From positions 1 through 64,000 of the forward strand of contig NZ_LRRU01000005.1 in assembly GCF_001641615.1 (NCBI RefSeq): a stretch of DNA of 64,000 nt, read 5' to 3'. The translations under genes were made by a program, and so were the position numbers. A model generated the notes under the pieces. It worked only from the letters and a program-made list of their open reading frames with translations, did no database searches and was not told where the DNA came from. The DNA comes from Pseudoalteromonas gelatinilytica. GTDB lineage: Bacteria > Pseudomonadota > Gammaproteobacteria > Enterobacterales > Alteromonadaceae. Shown here piece by piece: positions 23,447 to 32,835 of the stretch (its first letter is position 1; the number at the start of each line of letters is the position of its first letter).

Positions 23447-23929
23447 TTACTTGCTAAGTGCAGTAACAATGTCTGACTCGAGCTGCTCAGGTTTTGTTAG
23501 TGGCGCATATCGCTTAATGGCTTTGCCGTCTTTACCAATTAAAAACTTGGTGAAGTTCCATTTTATTTTGCGGGTAATAAAGCCCGGCAACTCTGATTTT
23601 AGGTATCTAAAGACAGGGTGAGCATGTTCGCCATTCACATCGACTTTGCTCATCATTAAAAAGCTAACGCCATAGTTAATAAGGCAGCCTTCTTTAATTT
23701 CCTTCGCATCCCCAGGCTCTTGTTTACCAAATTGGTTACAAGGAAAGCCAATTATTACTAAGCCTTGCTCTTGATATTTTTCATGCAGTGTTTGTAAGCC
23801 TTCATATTGTGGAGTGAAGCCACATTTACTTGCAGTGTTTACAACAAGTACGACCTTGTTTTCAAAATCAGAAAAGTCAACGGTTTGGCCTTGTAGGCTG
23901 GTAGCAGAGAGTTGGTGAAATTCGCTCAT
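23447..23929 (-). CDS. Glutathione peroxidase family protein (BtuE-like)
   Basis: A 160-aa thiol peroxidase. NTASKCGFTPQYEGL holds the peroxidatic Cys (~36), FPCNQFGKQEPG (~78-89) the second conserved loop with a Cys, and KWNFTKFLI (~123) the Trp-Asn of the catalytic tetrad. It reduces hydroperoxides in the cytoplasm, usually with thioredoxin in bacteria. No signal peptide. Stands alone between a terminator and the LysR gene. Confidence 0.92.
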   Translation of the reverse strand: MSEFHQLSATSLQGQTVDFSDFENKVVLVVNTASKCGFTPQYEGLQTLHEKYQEQGLVIIGFPCNQFGKQEPGDAKEIKEGCLINYGVSFLMMSKVDVNGEHAHPVFRYLKSELPGFITRKIKWNFTKFLIGKDGKAIKRYAPLTKPEQLESDIVTALSK

Positions 23930-23996
23930 AGTGATAACTTTTTATTATTGTTGCAGTGATTCTAACGTGCTTGGCATTTTTCTAAAAGGGTAAATT

Positions 23997-24863
23997 TTAA
24001 TCAGCAAATGCATTGGTTAAGTGTTCTATTAGTAAACGTACACGAAACGGTAATAGATCTTTTCTTGGGTAGACTAACCAAGATGCATTATCACCAACCT
24101 GAAACTCATCCAGAATACTAACCAATTGGCCATTTTTTAAGTAAGGCTCCACAATATCTAACGCTAAGTGGGCGATGCCAACTCCAGCTACAGCAGCATT
24201 TAAAATTGCCTGTGGGTGGTTACTGCGCCAATTACCATCAATACGAACTTCTTTGATTTCTTCGTCAATATTAAATCGCCAACGTTTTCGCATGGTTATT
24301 AAGCAATTATGTTCAGCCAGATCGTAAGGTGTTTTGAGGGGAGTGTGGTTGGCTAAATATTCTGGGCTAGCAACAAGTGTCATAGCACGCTTACATAACG
24401 GGCGGGCAATTAAGTTCGAGTCTTGCATCCTGCCAAAGCGGATAGCTAAGTCAAAGCCTTCTTCAACTAAATTGACGTTGCGGCTATTAAAGTCGAGATC
24501 GACTTCTACCTCAGGATAACGCTTTACGAACTCAGCCACTTTCGGTGCAACTTGGTTTGCCACGAACTCGCCTGCTCCTGTGATGCGAATTAGCCCTTTG
24601 GGTTGACGTTGTTCACCTTGTAATTGATTGTTTGCATCGATTAACTCTTGGCGAATTGCTTTTAATTTTACTGCGTATTCACGGCCTGCATCGGTAAGAC
24701 TTATTTTGCGAGTGGTGCGTTGAAATAACACCGAGCCTAAACGGTTTTCAAGTTGTTGTATTTGCCGACTAATATGTGAAGTTGATACTTCCATAGCCTT
24801 TGCTGCATGAGTAAAGCTGCCGTGCTCTACAACATATAAAAATTCCTCTAAGCCTTGCCACAT
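23997..24863 (-). CDS. LysR-family transcriptional regulator
   Basis: A 288-aa LysR regulator: N-terminal HTH (LEEFLYVVEHGSFTHAAKAMEVSTSHISRQIQQLENRLG) followed by the two-lobe effector domain (RITGAGEFVANQVAPKVAEF onward). It is divergent from the YqhD-type dehydrogenase with a 162-bp spacer and likely controls it; E. coli yqhD is instead governed by an AraC-type protein. Confidence 0.93.
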   Translation of the reverse strand: MWQGLEEFLYVVEHGSFTHAAKAMEVSTSHISRQIQQLENRLGSVLFQRTTRKISLTDAGREYAVKLKAIRQELIDANNQLQGEQRQPKGLIRITGAGEFVANQVAPKVAEFVKRYPEVEVDLDFNSRNVNLVEEGFDLAIRFGRMQDSNLIARPLCKRAMTLVASPEYLANHTPLKTPYDLAEHNCLITMRKRWRFNIDEEIKEVRIDGNWRSNHPQAILNAAVAGVGIAHLALDIVEPYLKNGQLVSILDEFQVGDNASWLVYPRKDLLPFRVRLLIEHLTNAFAD

Positions 24864-25025
24864 TATCTTGTACCCTAGAATGCCTCAGTAAATTAATAGC
24901 AGTTTAGGTCGTTTATTGTTGCATGTCTGCAAAAGTGATTATCTATTTGCTGGCTTTATCCCTATATAAAAACAACTACAATAGTCGAGTCACTGATTAA
25001 TACTCACAAATATAAGGGAGTAAGC

Positions 25026-26180
25026 ATGTTAAATTTTAGCTTTGAAAATCCAACCAAAATTCATTTTGGTGAGCAACAAATTAAAGAAATTCAAAATGAG
25101 ATCCCAAAAAATGCCAAGGTGCTTGTTACTTATGGTGGCGGCAGCATCAAGAAAAACGGTGTTTATGATCAAGTTAAAGCCGCATTAAGTGAGCATACTT
25201 GGTTTGAATTTGCGGGTATTGAGCCAAACCCAAGTTACCAAACATGTATGAAAGCGGTAGAGCTGGTTAAAGAGCAGCAAATTGACTATATCTTAGCTGT
25301 AGGCGGTGGTTCAGTGGTGGATGGTAGTAAATTTATTGCCGCTGCGGCAGAATTTACTGGCGAACCATGGGATATTTTAGCAAAAGGCGCTGAAGTTAAA
25401 TCTGCAGTAGCACTTGGCGTTGTACTGACATTACCTGCAACTGGCTCAGAATCAAACACGTTCAGTGTTGTATCAAACTTAGAAACTCAAGACAAACTGC
25501 CGTTTGCCAGTGAGTTTGTGCGTCCTCGTTTTGCAGTTCTTGATCCTGCAGTGACATTCTCATTACCTGAGCGTCAGGTAACGAATGGTATTGTGGATGC
25601 GTTTGTGCACACGATGGAGCAATACTTAACATATGATGTGGGTGCCAAATTACAAGACCGCTTTGCTGAGGGGATTTTAATGACCCTTATCGAAGAAGGG
25701 CCAAAAGCATTTTCTGAGCCTGATAACTATCAAGTGCGTGCGAATATAATGTGGTCAGCAACTATGGCATTAAATGGTTTGATTGGTGCAGGTGTACCAC
25801 AAGACTGGGCAACCCACATGATTGGCCACGAAATGACTGCGGTGTATGGCTTGGACCACGCACAAACATTAGCGATTGTATTACCGCGTATGATGGCAGA
25901 GCAAAAAGACACGAAGCGTGGCAAGCTATTACAATACGCAGAGCGAGTGTTAGGTCTTGATATCAGCGATGAAGATGCGGCGATTGATAACGCCATTGCT
26001 GCAACAGAAGCATTTTTCCATAGTGTTAAAATGCCAACTCGTTTAAGCGATTATAAGCTAGATGAAAGTGTTGCAGATAAACTTGTTGCGCAGCTTGAGC
26101 GCCATGGTATGACAGCGCTTGGTGAGCGTGAGCAAGTTACACTTGAAAAAAGCCGCGCGATTTTACTAGCGAGCGTTTAA
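25026..26180 (+). CDS. yqhD: YqhD-type NADPH-dependent alcohol dehydrogenase
   Basis: A 384-aa group III (iron-activated family) alcohol dehydrogenase. It has the NADPH-binding VTYGGGSIKKNG (~34-45), AVGGGSVVDGSKF (~91-103), and metal ligands Asp191, His195, His264 and His278 in NGIVDAFVHTMEQY and THMIGHEMTAVYGLDHAQTLA. YqhD reduces toxic aldehydes from lipid peroxidation. RBS AAGGGAG lies just upstream. The next gene is convergent with a 4-bp overlap. Confidence 0.92.
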   Translation: MLNFSFENPTKIHFGEQQIKEIQNEIPKNAKVLVTYGGGSIKKNGVYDQVKAALSEHTWFEFAGIEPNPSYQTCMKAVELVKEQQIDYILAVGGGSVVDGSKFIAAAAEFTGEPWDILAKGAEVKSAVALGVVLTLPATGSESNTFSVVSNLETQDKLPFASEFVRPRFAVLDPAVTFSLPERQVTNGIVDAFVHTMEQYLTYDVGAKLQDRFAEGILMTLIEEGPKAFSEPDNYQVRANIMWSATMALNGLIGAGVPQDWATHMIGHEMTAVYGLDHAQTLAIVLPRMMAEQKDTKRGKLLQYAERVLGLDISDEDAAIDNAIAATEAFFHSVKMPTRLSDYKLDESVADKLVAQLERHGMTALGEREQVTLEKSRAILLASV

Positions 26181-26476
26181 CTTAAGATTATAAATAATCC
26201 CATCCCTGCCAGTGTTGTGTAGTATATGTTGTGCGTCTTATAAGCCACGATAACAGATACGATAGCAGCACTTAGGTAGGGATTTTGCCAATCTAGATTT
26301 ATCCCTTCGTCATTAATAAACACAATGGGCACCCAAATTGCGGTGAGTACTGCTGGGGCGCTAAAACTTAAGAATTGCTGCATTTTGGGGCCGACTTTAA
26401 ACGGTAATGCACGGTGCAAAAATAAGTAACGTGTGAAGAAGGTGATACACGCCATTAATAAAATGGTGGTCATCAT
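26177..26476 (-). CDS. azlD: AzlD-family membrane protein
   Basis: A 99-aa protein with three to four hydrophobic helices; TFFTRYLFLHRALPF and FLSFSAPAVLTAIWVPIVF are typical of AzlD, the small partner of AzlC in branched-chain amino-acid export. Its start overlaps the end of azlC by 4 bp, so both subunits are made together. Confidence 0.88.
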   Translation of the reverse strand: MMTTILLMACITFFTRYLFLHRALPFKVGPKMQQFLSFSAPAVLTAIWVPIVFINDEGINLDWQNPYLSAAIVSVIVAYKTHNIYYTTLAGMGLFIILS

Positions 26477-27192
26477 TGTGTATGCTCCTCTTTTGCCTGC
26501 CAGCGACTAATTAGGTAACCCACTGTCATAGCGATAAGAGCCGCAGTGACAAGCCAAAGTTGAAAGCCCTGATTTTTTAATAGCGTTGCAACAACGCCAG
26601 CGGTGATCACAGTAGCCAGTGTTGCAAGGTTCTTTACACCCGGAATAACTAAAGCAATAAACGTGGCTGCGATGGCGAAATCAAGCCCTAGGTGTGTTAA
26701 ATCGGGGAGGAGGCTTCCTGCGACAATACCAAGCAGGGTCCAGATATTCCAGGCAATATAAAAACTAAACCCGGCACTGAGTGCATAAATAAGGCGCACT
26801 TTTGTGCGATAGGCTTTGCGATGATGCGAAAAAGCAAATAATTCATCCGTCAATACAAAACTCACAGGCAGGCGCCAACGAAAGGGTTGATCAATGACTT
26901 TGTGACGAATAGCTAAACCATATAAAAAGTGCCGTGAGCTAATAATGAGTGTGGTAAATAAGATAGTTAAAAGCGGGGTATTGCCGGCCATTAATTCAAT
27001 CGCAACGAGTTGTGCTGAGCCTGCAAATACCAACAACGACATAGCTTGTGTTTCTAAAGCACTGAAGCCATTTTGAACAGCTAACGAACCACATAAAATC
27101 CCCCAAGGTAACACCGCAAGGCATAAGGGGAGCATGTCGAAAAATCCTTTTAGCAAGGCTCTTATTGTTGATTTATGCATCTTATCGCTCAT
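26473..27192 (-). CDS. azlC: AzlC-family branched-chain amino acid exporter
   Basis: A 239-aa membrane protein with about eight helices; LPWGILCGSLAVQNGFSALETQAMSLLVFAGSAQLVAIELM and SSRHFLYGLAIRHKV are the AzlC/YgaZ signature. With AzlD it exports valine, leucine, isoleucine or related amino acids. First gene of a two-gene operon. Confidence 0.9.
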   Translation of the reverse strand: MSDKMHKSTIRALLKGFFDMLPLCLAVLPWGILCGSLAVQNGFSALETQAMSLLVFAGSAQLVAIELMAGNTPLLTILFTTLIISSRHFLYGLAIRHKVIDQPFRWRLPVSFVLTDELFAFSHHRKAYRTKVRLIYALSAGFSFYIAWNIWTLLGIVAGSLLPDLTHLGLDFAIAATFIALVIPGVKNLATLATVITAGVVATLLKNQGFQLWLVTAALIAMTVGYLISRWQAKEEHTQ

Positions 27193-27332
27193 GTTTGTTG
27201 TTATGGCTCAGATCAAAACGGCTGAAATAGAGGTGTGTCAAAATAACTGAAGTTTGCAATAATGTATAGCCGAACCCGTTGCTGAAATTTCATATCTGCA
27301 AGTTATAAGCGTCTTTTAAAGGGAAAGTTACA

Positions 27333-27983
27333 ATGTCTAAAGTTAAAGTATGGGATGGCTTTATAAGAAGCTTCCATTGGTTATTAGTTGCGGCCATCGC
27401 AACACTCTATTTTAGTGCTGAAGAAGGTATGTTGGAGCTGCACTTTGCTGCAGGCTACTTTACCTTGGCGCTTATTATTACACGCCTTGTTTGGGGCCTT
27501 GTTGGTAGCAAAACGGCAAAACTCTCTGCACTTATTCATTCGCCTGTTGCGGCAATAAAATCGTTTAAAAGCAGTGAGCATAAGGCGGGTCATGGTGCGG
27601 CGGGTAGTTATATGGTGATCGCTTTCTTTGTTTTGCTTATTGTGCAGTTAACCTCGGGCTTAATGACTAGTGACGATATTTTAACGGATGGCCCGCTGGT
27701 GGCGCATGTATCAACAGACACCGTAGAGCTTGCTGGTTGGTTGCACCATCTAAACTTTGATATTTTGTTGTATGCCATAGTGTTACATATTCTGGCGATT
27801 GTGATTTACCGTATCAAGGGTAAGAACTTAGTAAAACCCATGCTAACGGGCAGTAGCGATCAGGTATCGGTCACTGAGCCAGTCACTAAATCACCCGTAC
27901 TCGCTTTTATTATTTTTGCAGTATGCTTAGTGGTGTTATTTACGACGTGGGGCGCAGAGCCGCTCAGCTATTTGCTTGGGTAG
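27333..27983 (+). CDS. Cytochrome b561-type membrane protein
   Basis: A 216-aa protein with four main helices plus a C-terminal one. VWDGFIRSFHWLLVAAI (His ~15), LHFAAGYFTLALIITRLVWGLVGS (His ~32) and LAGWLHHLNFDILLYAIVLHILAIVIY (His ~138, ~139, ~152) carry the haem-ligand histidines of the Ni/Fe-hydrogenase/cytochrome b561 superfamily. It should move electrons from quinol to a c-type cytochrome. The convergent gene beyond the shared terminator encodes such a cytochrome. Confidence 0.88.
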   Translation: MSKVKVWDGFIRSFHWLLVAAIATLYFSAEEGMLELHFAAGYFTLALIITRLVWGLVGSKTAKLSALIHSPVAAIKSFKSSEHKAGHGAAGSYMVIAFFVLLIVQLTSGLMTSDDILTDGPLVAHVSTDTVELAGWLHHLNFDILLYAIVLHILAIVIYRIKGKNLVKPMLTGSSDQVSVTEPVTKSPVLAFIIFAVCLVVLFTTWGAEPLSYLLG

Positions 27984-28000
27984 CAACTTCAAAACATGAA

Positions 28001-28024
28001 AAAAGGCGCTAATAAGCGCCTTTT
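28001..28024. terminator. Bidirectional terminator
   Basis: AAAAGGCGCT (28001-28010) and AGCGCCTTTT (28015-28024) form a perfect 10-bp stem with an AATA loop between the convergent cytochrome b and cytochrome c genes. The A and T flanks serve both directions. Confidence 0.9.
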
Positions 28025-28044
28025 TAGTTTAAATGATTACTAGA

Positions 28045-28497
28045 CTAGTCTTTGAAAGACTTATGGCAATCTTTACAACCTTTAGCCCATGCGCCAAATG
28101 CTTTACCAATTACTTTTTGGTCGCCACTTTGTGCAGCTACTGCTAGCTCATCAGCATATTGTTGGAAAGCGACTGCTTTTTTCATGAAGGTTTCGTTGTC
28201 GCTCCAAACAGCTGCAAGTGCAGATGTATCACCTTTATCGGAACCCGCTACAAAAGCTTCCCAAGGCATTTTTGATAATGCCGCTGCATTGTTTGCACGC
28301 TTTTGAAAACGTTCTGCATCAAAAGGTACTTTTCCTTTTAGCATATCGCCCATGTCACCAATTTGTACGCGGATCATTGAAAATGCTGCCTGACGATACT
28401 CGATTGCATCGCTTGGTTCTTCAAATACAGAATTTGCTGATGCGCCCAGTGCCATTGTTGAAAGCATTGCACCTAGTACTAATTGTTTTAATTTCAT
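28045..28497 (-). CDS. Cytochrome c' (class II cytochrome c)
   Basis: A 150-aa periplasmic protein with signal peptide MKLKQLVLGAMLSTMALGASA and the haem-binding CKDCH at the extreme C-terminus, the class II (cytochrome c') layout on a four-helix bundle. The order (signal, IEYRQAAFSMIRVQIGDMGDMLKG helix, GCKDCHKSFKD end) matches this family. It is a likely redox partner of the neighbouring cytochrome b. Confidence 0.92.
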   Translation of the reverse strand: MKLKQLVLGAMLSTMALGASANSVFEEPSDAIEYRQAAFSMIRVQIGDMGDMLKGKVPFDAERFQKRANNAAALSKMPWEAFVAGSDKGDTSALAAVWSDNETFMKKAVAFQQYADELAVAAQSGDQKVIGKAFGAWAKGCKDCHKSFKD

Positions 28498-28588
28498 TCC
28501 TTTTGCCCCTTAAGATGTCATAAAAGTAAACTAACTGAGTTGTATCTTAGCCCAATATAATATTCAAGTGTATTGCGGTTAATCTTAA

Positions 28589-29059
28589 TTAATCATTAAT
28601 ATCAATATCGGCGAAGATCATACCGCGGCGCATGCTTCTTGTTGCTAAGAAAACCTCGCCTAATAAAGATAAAAAACCACAAATCAACAGTGCCATAGCA
28701 GCCACAAAACAGCTAGCAATCGTCACGCTTAAATTAATTGATTGAATGTGTGATAAGAATAAGCACATGACCACGGCGCACACCAATAAAGCACTGAGTA
28801 CACTCAGACTAAATGCAATATGAATGCAGCGTGAGCGTTTTAACAGTGCTCTTAACTCTGTTGTCAGCGACTTATTGAAGTCTTCATCGGTACTGACTTT
28901 AAGCTTACGCTCTAACTGTCTCGCTCGATCGGTAATACGCGCTAAGCGGTTTGAAAGCACGCCTAACGTTGCAGCAATACCGGTAATTAAAAAGACCGGT
29001 GCAACAGCAGTTTGAATCACTTTTGCCATAGTAAGAATGTTGATTACTTCTGAATTCAT
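28589..29059 (-). CDS. DUF2721 family membrane protein
   Basis: A 156-aa protein with three hydrophobic helices. MAKVIQTAVAPVFLITGIAATLGVLSNRLARITDRARQLE is the DUF2721 beginning; a cytoplasmic charged loop (KVSTDEDFNKSLTTELRALLKR) follows. Function unknown. The 247-bp gap to the protease gene is promoter sequence of the latter. Confidence 0.85.
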   Translation of the reverse strand: MNSEVINILTMAKVIQTAVAPVFLITGIAATLGVLSNRLARITDRARQLERKLKVSTDEDFNKSLTTELRALLKRSRCIHIAFSLSVLSALLVCAVVMCLFLSHIQSINLSVTIASCFVAAMALLICGFLSLLGEVFLATRSMRRGMIFADIDIND

Positions 29060-29190
29060 TTAACCGTACTCTATTTATTAAAACTCAATACATGATGTTC
29101 ATTTACAAATGTTTACAACTCTAGCTTGCATGTTTAAACCTCAAAAAAACATATGCTTACAGCTGTTTTGTTGTTCGGTTGCGTACTGAA

Positions 29191-29244
29191 TGTAACGCTA
29201 ATGTAACGGAAATGTTGTTCTTGTTTGGCTTTCCGTTTTATATT
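29191..29244 (+). promoter_or_regulatory. Direct-repeat box and promoter of the subtilase gene
   Basis: TGTAACG occurs at 29191-29197 and 29202-29208, a 7-4-7 direct repeat with an 11-bp offset. This is the geometry of OmpR/PhoB-family sites. A possible promoter follows: TTGTTC (29215-29220) and TATATT (29239-29244) with 18-bp spacing, 63 bp before the ATG at 29307. Confidence 0.5.
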
Positions 29245-29306
29245 GGGACTGAAACGTAGTTTCAATCACTATTTAGACGATAACATAACATATCCCAGGG
29301 GAACCC

Positions 29307-32300
29307 ATGTCTAATAATCTAATAAAAAGAACTGCAGTTGCTTTGGCTGTAACCAGTGCAATGTGCGCTAGTGCACAAGCTAATGACTTTTCTAAATATA
29401 ATCTTGCCGGTAAAAAATTAATTAAATCGAGCGCCGTCACTAAAAAAGAACAGAAAGCTCATCGTGAAGCGACAAGCTGGCTAGTAAAATTAAATGCTCC
29501 AGCAACAATTAATGCGAAAACAATGGGTGCAGATGTAGCATCGATTCAAGCGCAAGCAAAAGTAGCGCAAGCAAGCGTAGAACAAGCTATTAATAGCATG
29601 GATTTACCAGTACAAGTTGTTGCTAAAACATCAACATTAGTAAGTTCAATCGTAGTGAATGGTAACAAGCAAGATGTTGCTAAGTTACTATCGAATTCTC
29701 AAGTTGAGGGCATTTACCCAGTATACGATTATGAGTTGCATGTTGCTGACAGCGCTGACTATATTGAAGCAACGCCTTTAGTTTCTAATGGTTTAGCAAC
29801 AGGTGAAGGTGTTCGTGTTGCTGTACTTGATACAGGTATTGACTACACTCACACTGCTTTTGGCGGTGCGGGTACAGATGAAGCATATGCTGCAGCGATT
29901 GCTGACCCTGCTTCTGTAGATTGGCCACAAGGTAAGGTATTAGGCGGCTACGACTTTATTAATGATGATGCTGACCCTATCGATGTGACAACTAACCACG
30001 GTACACACGTTTCTCACTCTGTGAACGGTATCGCGCCAAACGTAGATTTATTCGTTTACTCTGTGTGTAATAGTGGCTGTCCAGGTCTTGCGCAATTATT
30101 AGCACTTGAAAGCGCAATGGATCCGAATGGTGACGGTGATATGAGCGACCGTGTTGACGTTGTAAATATGTCACTAGGTGGTGATTACGGTGATATTGCC
30201 AACGATGCTGTAGGCTTATTCATCAACCAAGCGGTTAAGCTTGGCACAAACGTTGTTATCTCTGCTGGTAATGACGGTGCATACCCGTTCATCGTTGGTG
30301 GTCCAAGTACAACTGAAAACGCTCTTTCAGTAGGTGCAATGACTCACCCTACAGGTGAAGAATCAGTTGGTAGTGGTACAGTTAATGGTGAAGAAGCGAT
30401 TGTACAACCAGCCAGCTTCGGTCCACAAACCGCATTCAGTTACACCAGTGACAACCTTGAGCTAGTTTACCCTGACGCAAACCAAACAGCATGTGAAGCG
30501 TTTGCTGATGATGTTGATTTCACAGGTAAAGGCGTAATTCTTGACCGTGGTGCGTGTAACTTCAGTGCGAAAGTATATTACGCACAAGAAAAAGGCGCAG
30601 TATTTGTTATTATCGCAAACAACACTGATGATGGTACGCCAGCACCTATGGGTGGTTCTGAGCCACTTGTTACTATTCCTTCAGTAGGCGTAACATTTGC
30701 AGCAGGTACGGCGCTTAAAGCGGGCGGTACATTTAATTTAACGGTTGAGCGTCTTGTTATGTCTGGTGCGATTGCAGACTTCACATCGCGTGGTCCTTCA
30801 ATGGGCGGTCTGTTAAAACCAGAAATTACTGCACCAGGTGTTAACATCATGACTGCTCATCCAGGTCTTGGTGATGGCCTTACAGGCGCAACGGGTACAT
30901 CATTCTCTGGTCCTATCACAGCAGGTGCGGTGAGCTTATTGAAAGAAGCGCTACCAGAGCGTAACGCGTTTGAAATCAAAGCGACGTTAATGAACACTGC
31001 AAACCTAAATGTGACTATGGAGCCATTAGCAATCAACCCTGATGCTGAGCTTGCACCAATTAGTTACATCGGTGCGGGTCTTGTTGATGTAAACAAAGCG
31101 GCTAACTTACCAGTTGCAGCGTGGGCTGCAGATACTAAACAAGCAGCACTTTCGTTTGGTTTAGTGAATGCATCAGAAACCGTTGAGCTAACTAAAACAG
31201 TTCAAGTTAAGAACTTCTCTAACGAAGATAAAGTGTACACGCTTTCTCTTGAACAACGTTATGCAGATGATGTTGAGCGTGGTTCATTCGCTCTTGATTA
31301 CCCAGAGTCAATCACAGTGCCTGCAGGTCAAACAATGTCATTCGACGTAACTGCGACAATTGATCCTGCAACGTTACCAGAGTGGACATTAACGGATGAC
31401 AATATCGGCTCACAAGATGCAACGGCTGATTTAACTAACCTAGAACTTGATGGTGCGTTAATCTTCTCTGAAGGTAGTGATGAAGCATTCCACCTTGTTT
31501 ATCACGTATTACCAAAAGCAAATGCAGCAATGAGCTTCATGCCTGTGGTAACAGATAATGGTGTTGCACATGAAGTGACAAATACAGGTGCTGTAGCACT
31601 TGAGCCAGTGTTCGCGCCAACAGTAATGACTGATGATGTTGATGAAGACCAACGCTTTGACTTAGTGGGTGCGTCAATCGAAACGTTTGCTGTATCAACT
31701 GAAATCTGTGAAAGCGGTTTTGTGACATTAACGACGCTTGTTCTAAATGAAGGTATTACACACTCTTATGTGGGTGGCTTCATGGCTGACTTCGATATGG
31801 ACCAAGATGGCGAATACGATGTAACGGTACAAAATGGTAAGTTAGAATGGTTCTACGATGTTGAGCCAGGCACAGCAATTACCTTTACACACGGTTACGG
31901 TAGCGCGTCTGGTTTCTTAGACAATGTTTACCAAATCATCGGTAATAACCACCTGACAATGCAAAGCTGTATTGAAGCATTTGGTCTAACTGCTGAAGAT
32001 ATGGGTAAAGCGAGTGCAAGCATTCGTTTCCGTACAGAAGAAGAAACATGGACGCCAATTGCATCAGGTGAAGGTGATGTTGCAATGGGTACTTACACAT
32101 TCACTGATGCATCAAGCGATGTATATGCAATGCTTGTTGATGACGCTGGTGAAGTGGTTAGTTCAATTGAACCAGGTGCTTCAGCGACATTATACAATGC
32201 AGGTGAAGATTTCATGATCCTTTCAGACTCAGGTTCTAAAGCATATGCTGCAACACCTGAATCTGATTCAAACACTCCACCAGTTGTTGCTGATGCTGAG

Positions 32301-32705
32301 TTCTCAGTAAATGAAAATGCAGAAAACGGTACGGTAATTGGTACCTTAGAAGCAACTTACGGTGCTGACTTAGCAAGCCCTGTAACTGAGTTTATCGTAA
32401 TTAGCTCAACGTCAACGGCTGTGTCAGTAACATCTTCAGGTGATGTTGTAGTTATGAATCAAGACGTACTTGATTATGACGCTGGTTTAACATCAATTGA
32501 GCTTGAAGTTGTTGCAACTGACAGATCAGGTAATGTTTCAGAGTCTGCGATGGTAACTGTTACAGTTAACAACCTAGCTGATGAAGCATCTGAGCAACCA
32601 GTTGTAGTTGAAGAGCCGAAGAAGAAATCTTCTTCAGGTTCACTAGCATGGTTAACATTACTTGCTGCACCGTTCGCATTTATGCGTCGTCGTAAGCAAA
32701 AGTAA
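29307..32705 (+). CDS. Secreted S8 subtilase with PA domain and GlyGly-CTERM
   Basis: A 1132-aa secreted serine protease. Signal peptide to ~25 (ALAVTSAMCASAQA), an I9-like propeptide (~50-150), then the catalytic domain with Asp175 (VAVLDTG), His231 (NHGTH), Asn322 (SAGNDG) and Ser532 (GTSFSGP). A PA insert spans ~385-480. The C-terminal half holds Fn3/beta domains, a calcium-binding-like DMDQDGEYDV and a cadherin-like repeat (~990-1085, VNENAENGTVIGTL). It ends SSSGSLAWLTLLAAPF then RRRK, a GlyGly-CTERM-type tail processed by rhombosortase in type II secretion systems. Upstream RBS AGGGGAA is strong. Confidence 0.95.
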   Translation: MSNNLIKRTAVALAVTSAMCASAQANDFSKYNLAGKKLIKSSAVTKKEQKAHREATSWLVKLNAPATINAKTMGADVASIQAQAKVAQASVEQAINSMDLPVQVVAKTSTLVSSIVVNGNKQDVAKLLSNSQVEGIYPVYDYELHVADSADYIEATPLVSNGLATGEGVRVAVLDTGIDYTHTAFGGAGTDEAYAAAIADPASVDWPQGKVLGGYDFINDDADPIDVTTNHGTHVSHSVNGIAPNVDLFVYSVCNSGCPGLAQLLALESAMDPNGDGDMSDRVDVVNMSLGGDYGDIANDAVGLFINQAVKLGTNVVISAGNDGAYPFIVGGPSTTENALSVGAMTHPTGEESVGSGTVNGEEAIVQPASFGPQTAFSYTSDNLELVYPDANQTACEAFADDVDFTGKGVILDRGACNFSAKVYYAQEKGAVFVIIANNTDDGTPAPMGGSEPLVTIPSVGVTFAAGTALKAGGTFNLTVERLVMSGAIADFTSRGPSMGGLLKPEITAPGVNIMTAHPGLGDGLTGATGTSFSGPITAGAVSLLKEALPERNAFEIKATLMNTANLNVTMEPLAINPDAELAPISYIGAGLVDVNKAANLPVAAWAADTKQAALSFGLVNASETVELTKTVQVKNFSNEDKVYTLSLEQRYADDVERGSFALDYPESITVPAGQTMSFDVTATIDPATLPEWTLTDDNIGSQDATADLTNLELDGALIFSEGSDEAFHLVYHVLPKANAAMSFMPVVTDNGVAHEVTNTGAVALEPVFAPTVMTDDVDEDQRFDLVGASIETFAVSTEICESGFVTLTTLVLNEGITHSYVGGFMADFDMDQDGEYDVTVQNGKLEWFYDVEPGTAITFTHGYGSASGFLDNVYQIIGNNHLTMQSCIEAFGLTAEDMGKASASIRFRTEEETWTPIASGEGDVAMGTYTFTDASSDVYAMLVDDAGEVVSSIEPGASATLYNAGEDFMILSDSGSKAYAATPESDSNTPPVVADAEFSVNENAENGTVIGTLEATYGADLASPVTEFIVISSTSTAVSVTSSGDVVVMNQDVLDYDAGLTSIELEVVATDRSGNVSESAMVTVTVNNLADEASEQPVVVEEPKKKSSSGSLAWLTLLAAPFAFMRRRKQK

Positions 32706-32725
32706 TTACTTGATAAGTAATTGAT

Positions 32726-32750
32726 AAAAGGGAGCTTCGGCTCCCTTTTT
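32726..32750 (+). terminator. Terminator of the subtilase gene
   Basis: AAAAGGGAGC (32726-32735), a TTCG tetraloop and GCTCCCTTTT (32740-32749) then T. A perfect 10-bp stem with a UUCG loop. Confidence 0.95.
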
Positions 32751-32835
32751 ACATTGCTTCACAAAGGCTACTTATATATTGCAGTTTTTTTACTTATATT
32801 GGAGACGGAATAATAAAAACGAACACAGGAATCCC

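Noticed and set aside
25730..25996. Overlapping frames within the dehydrogenase gene
   Set aside because: All metal ligands and family motifs are in the plus-strand frame at 25026-26180; the others are shadows.
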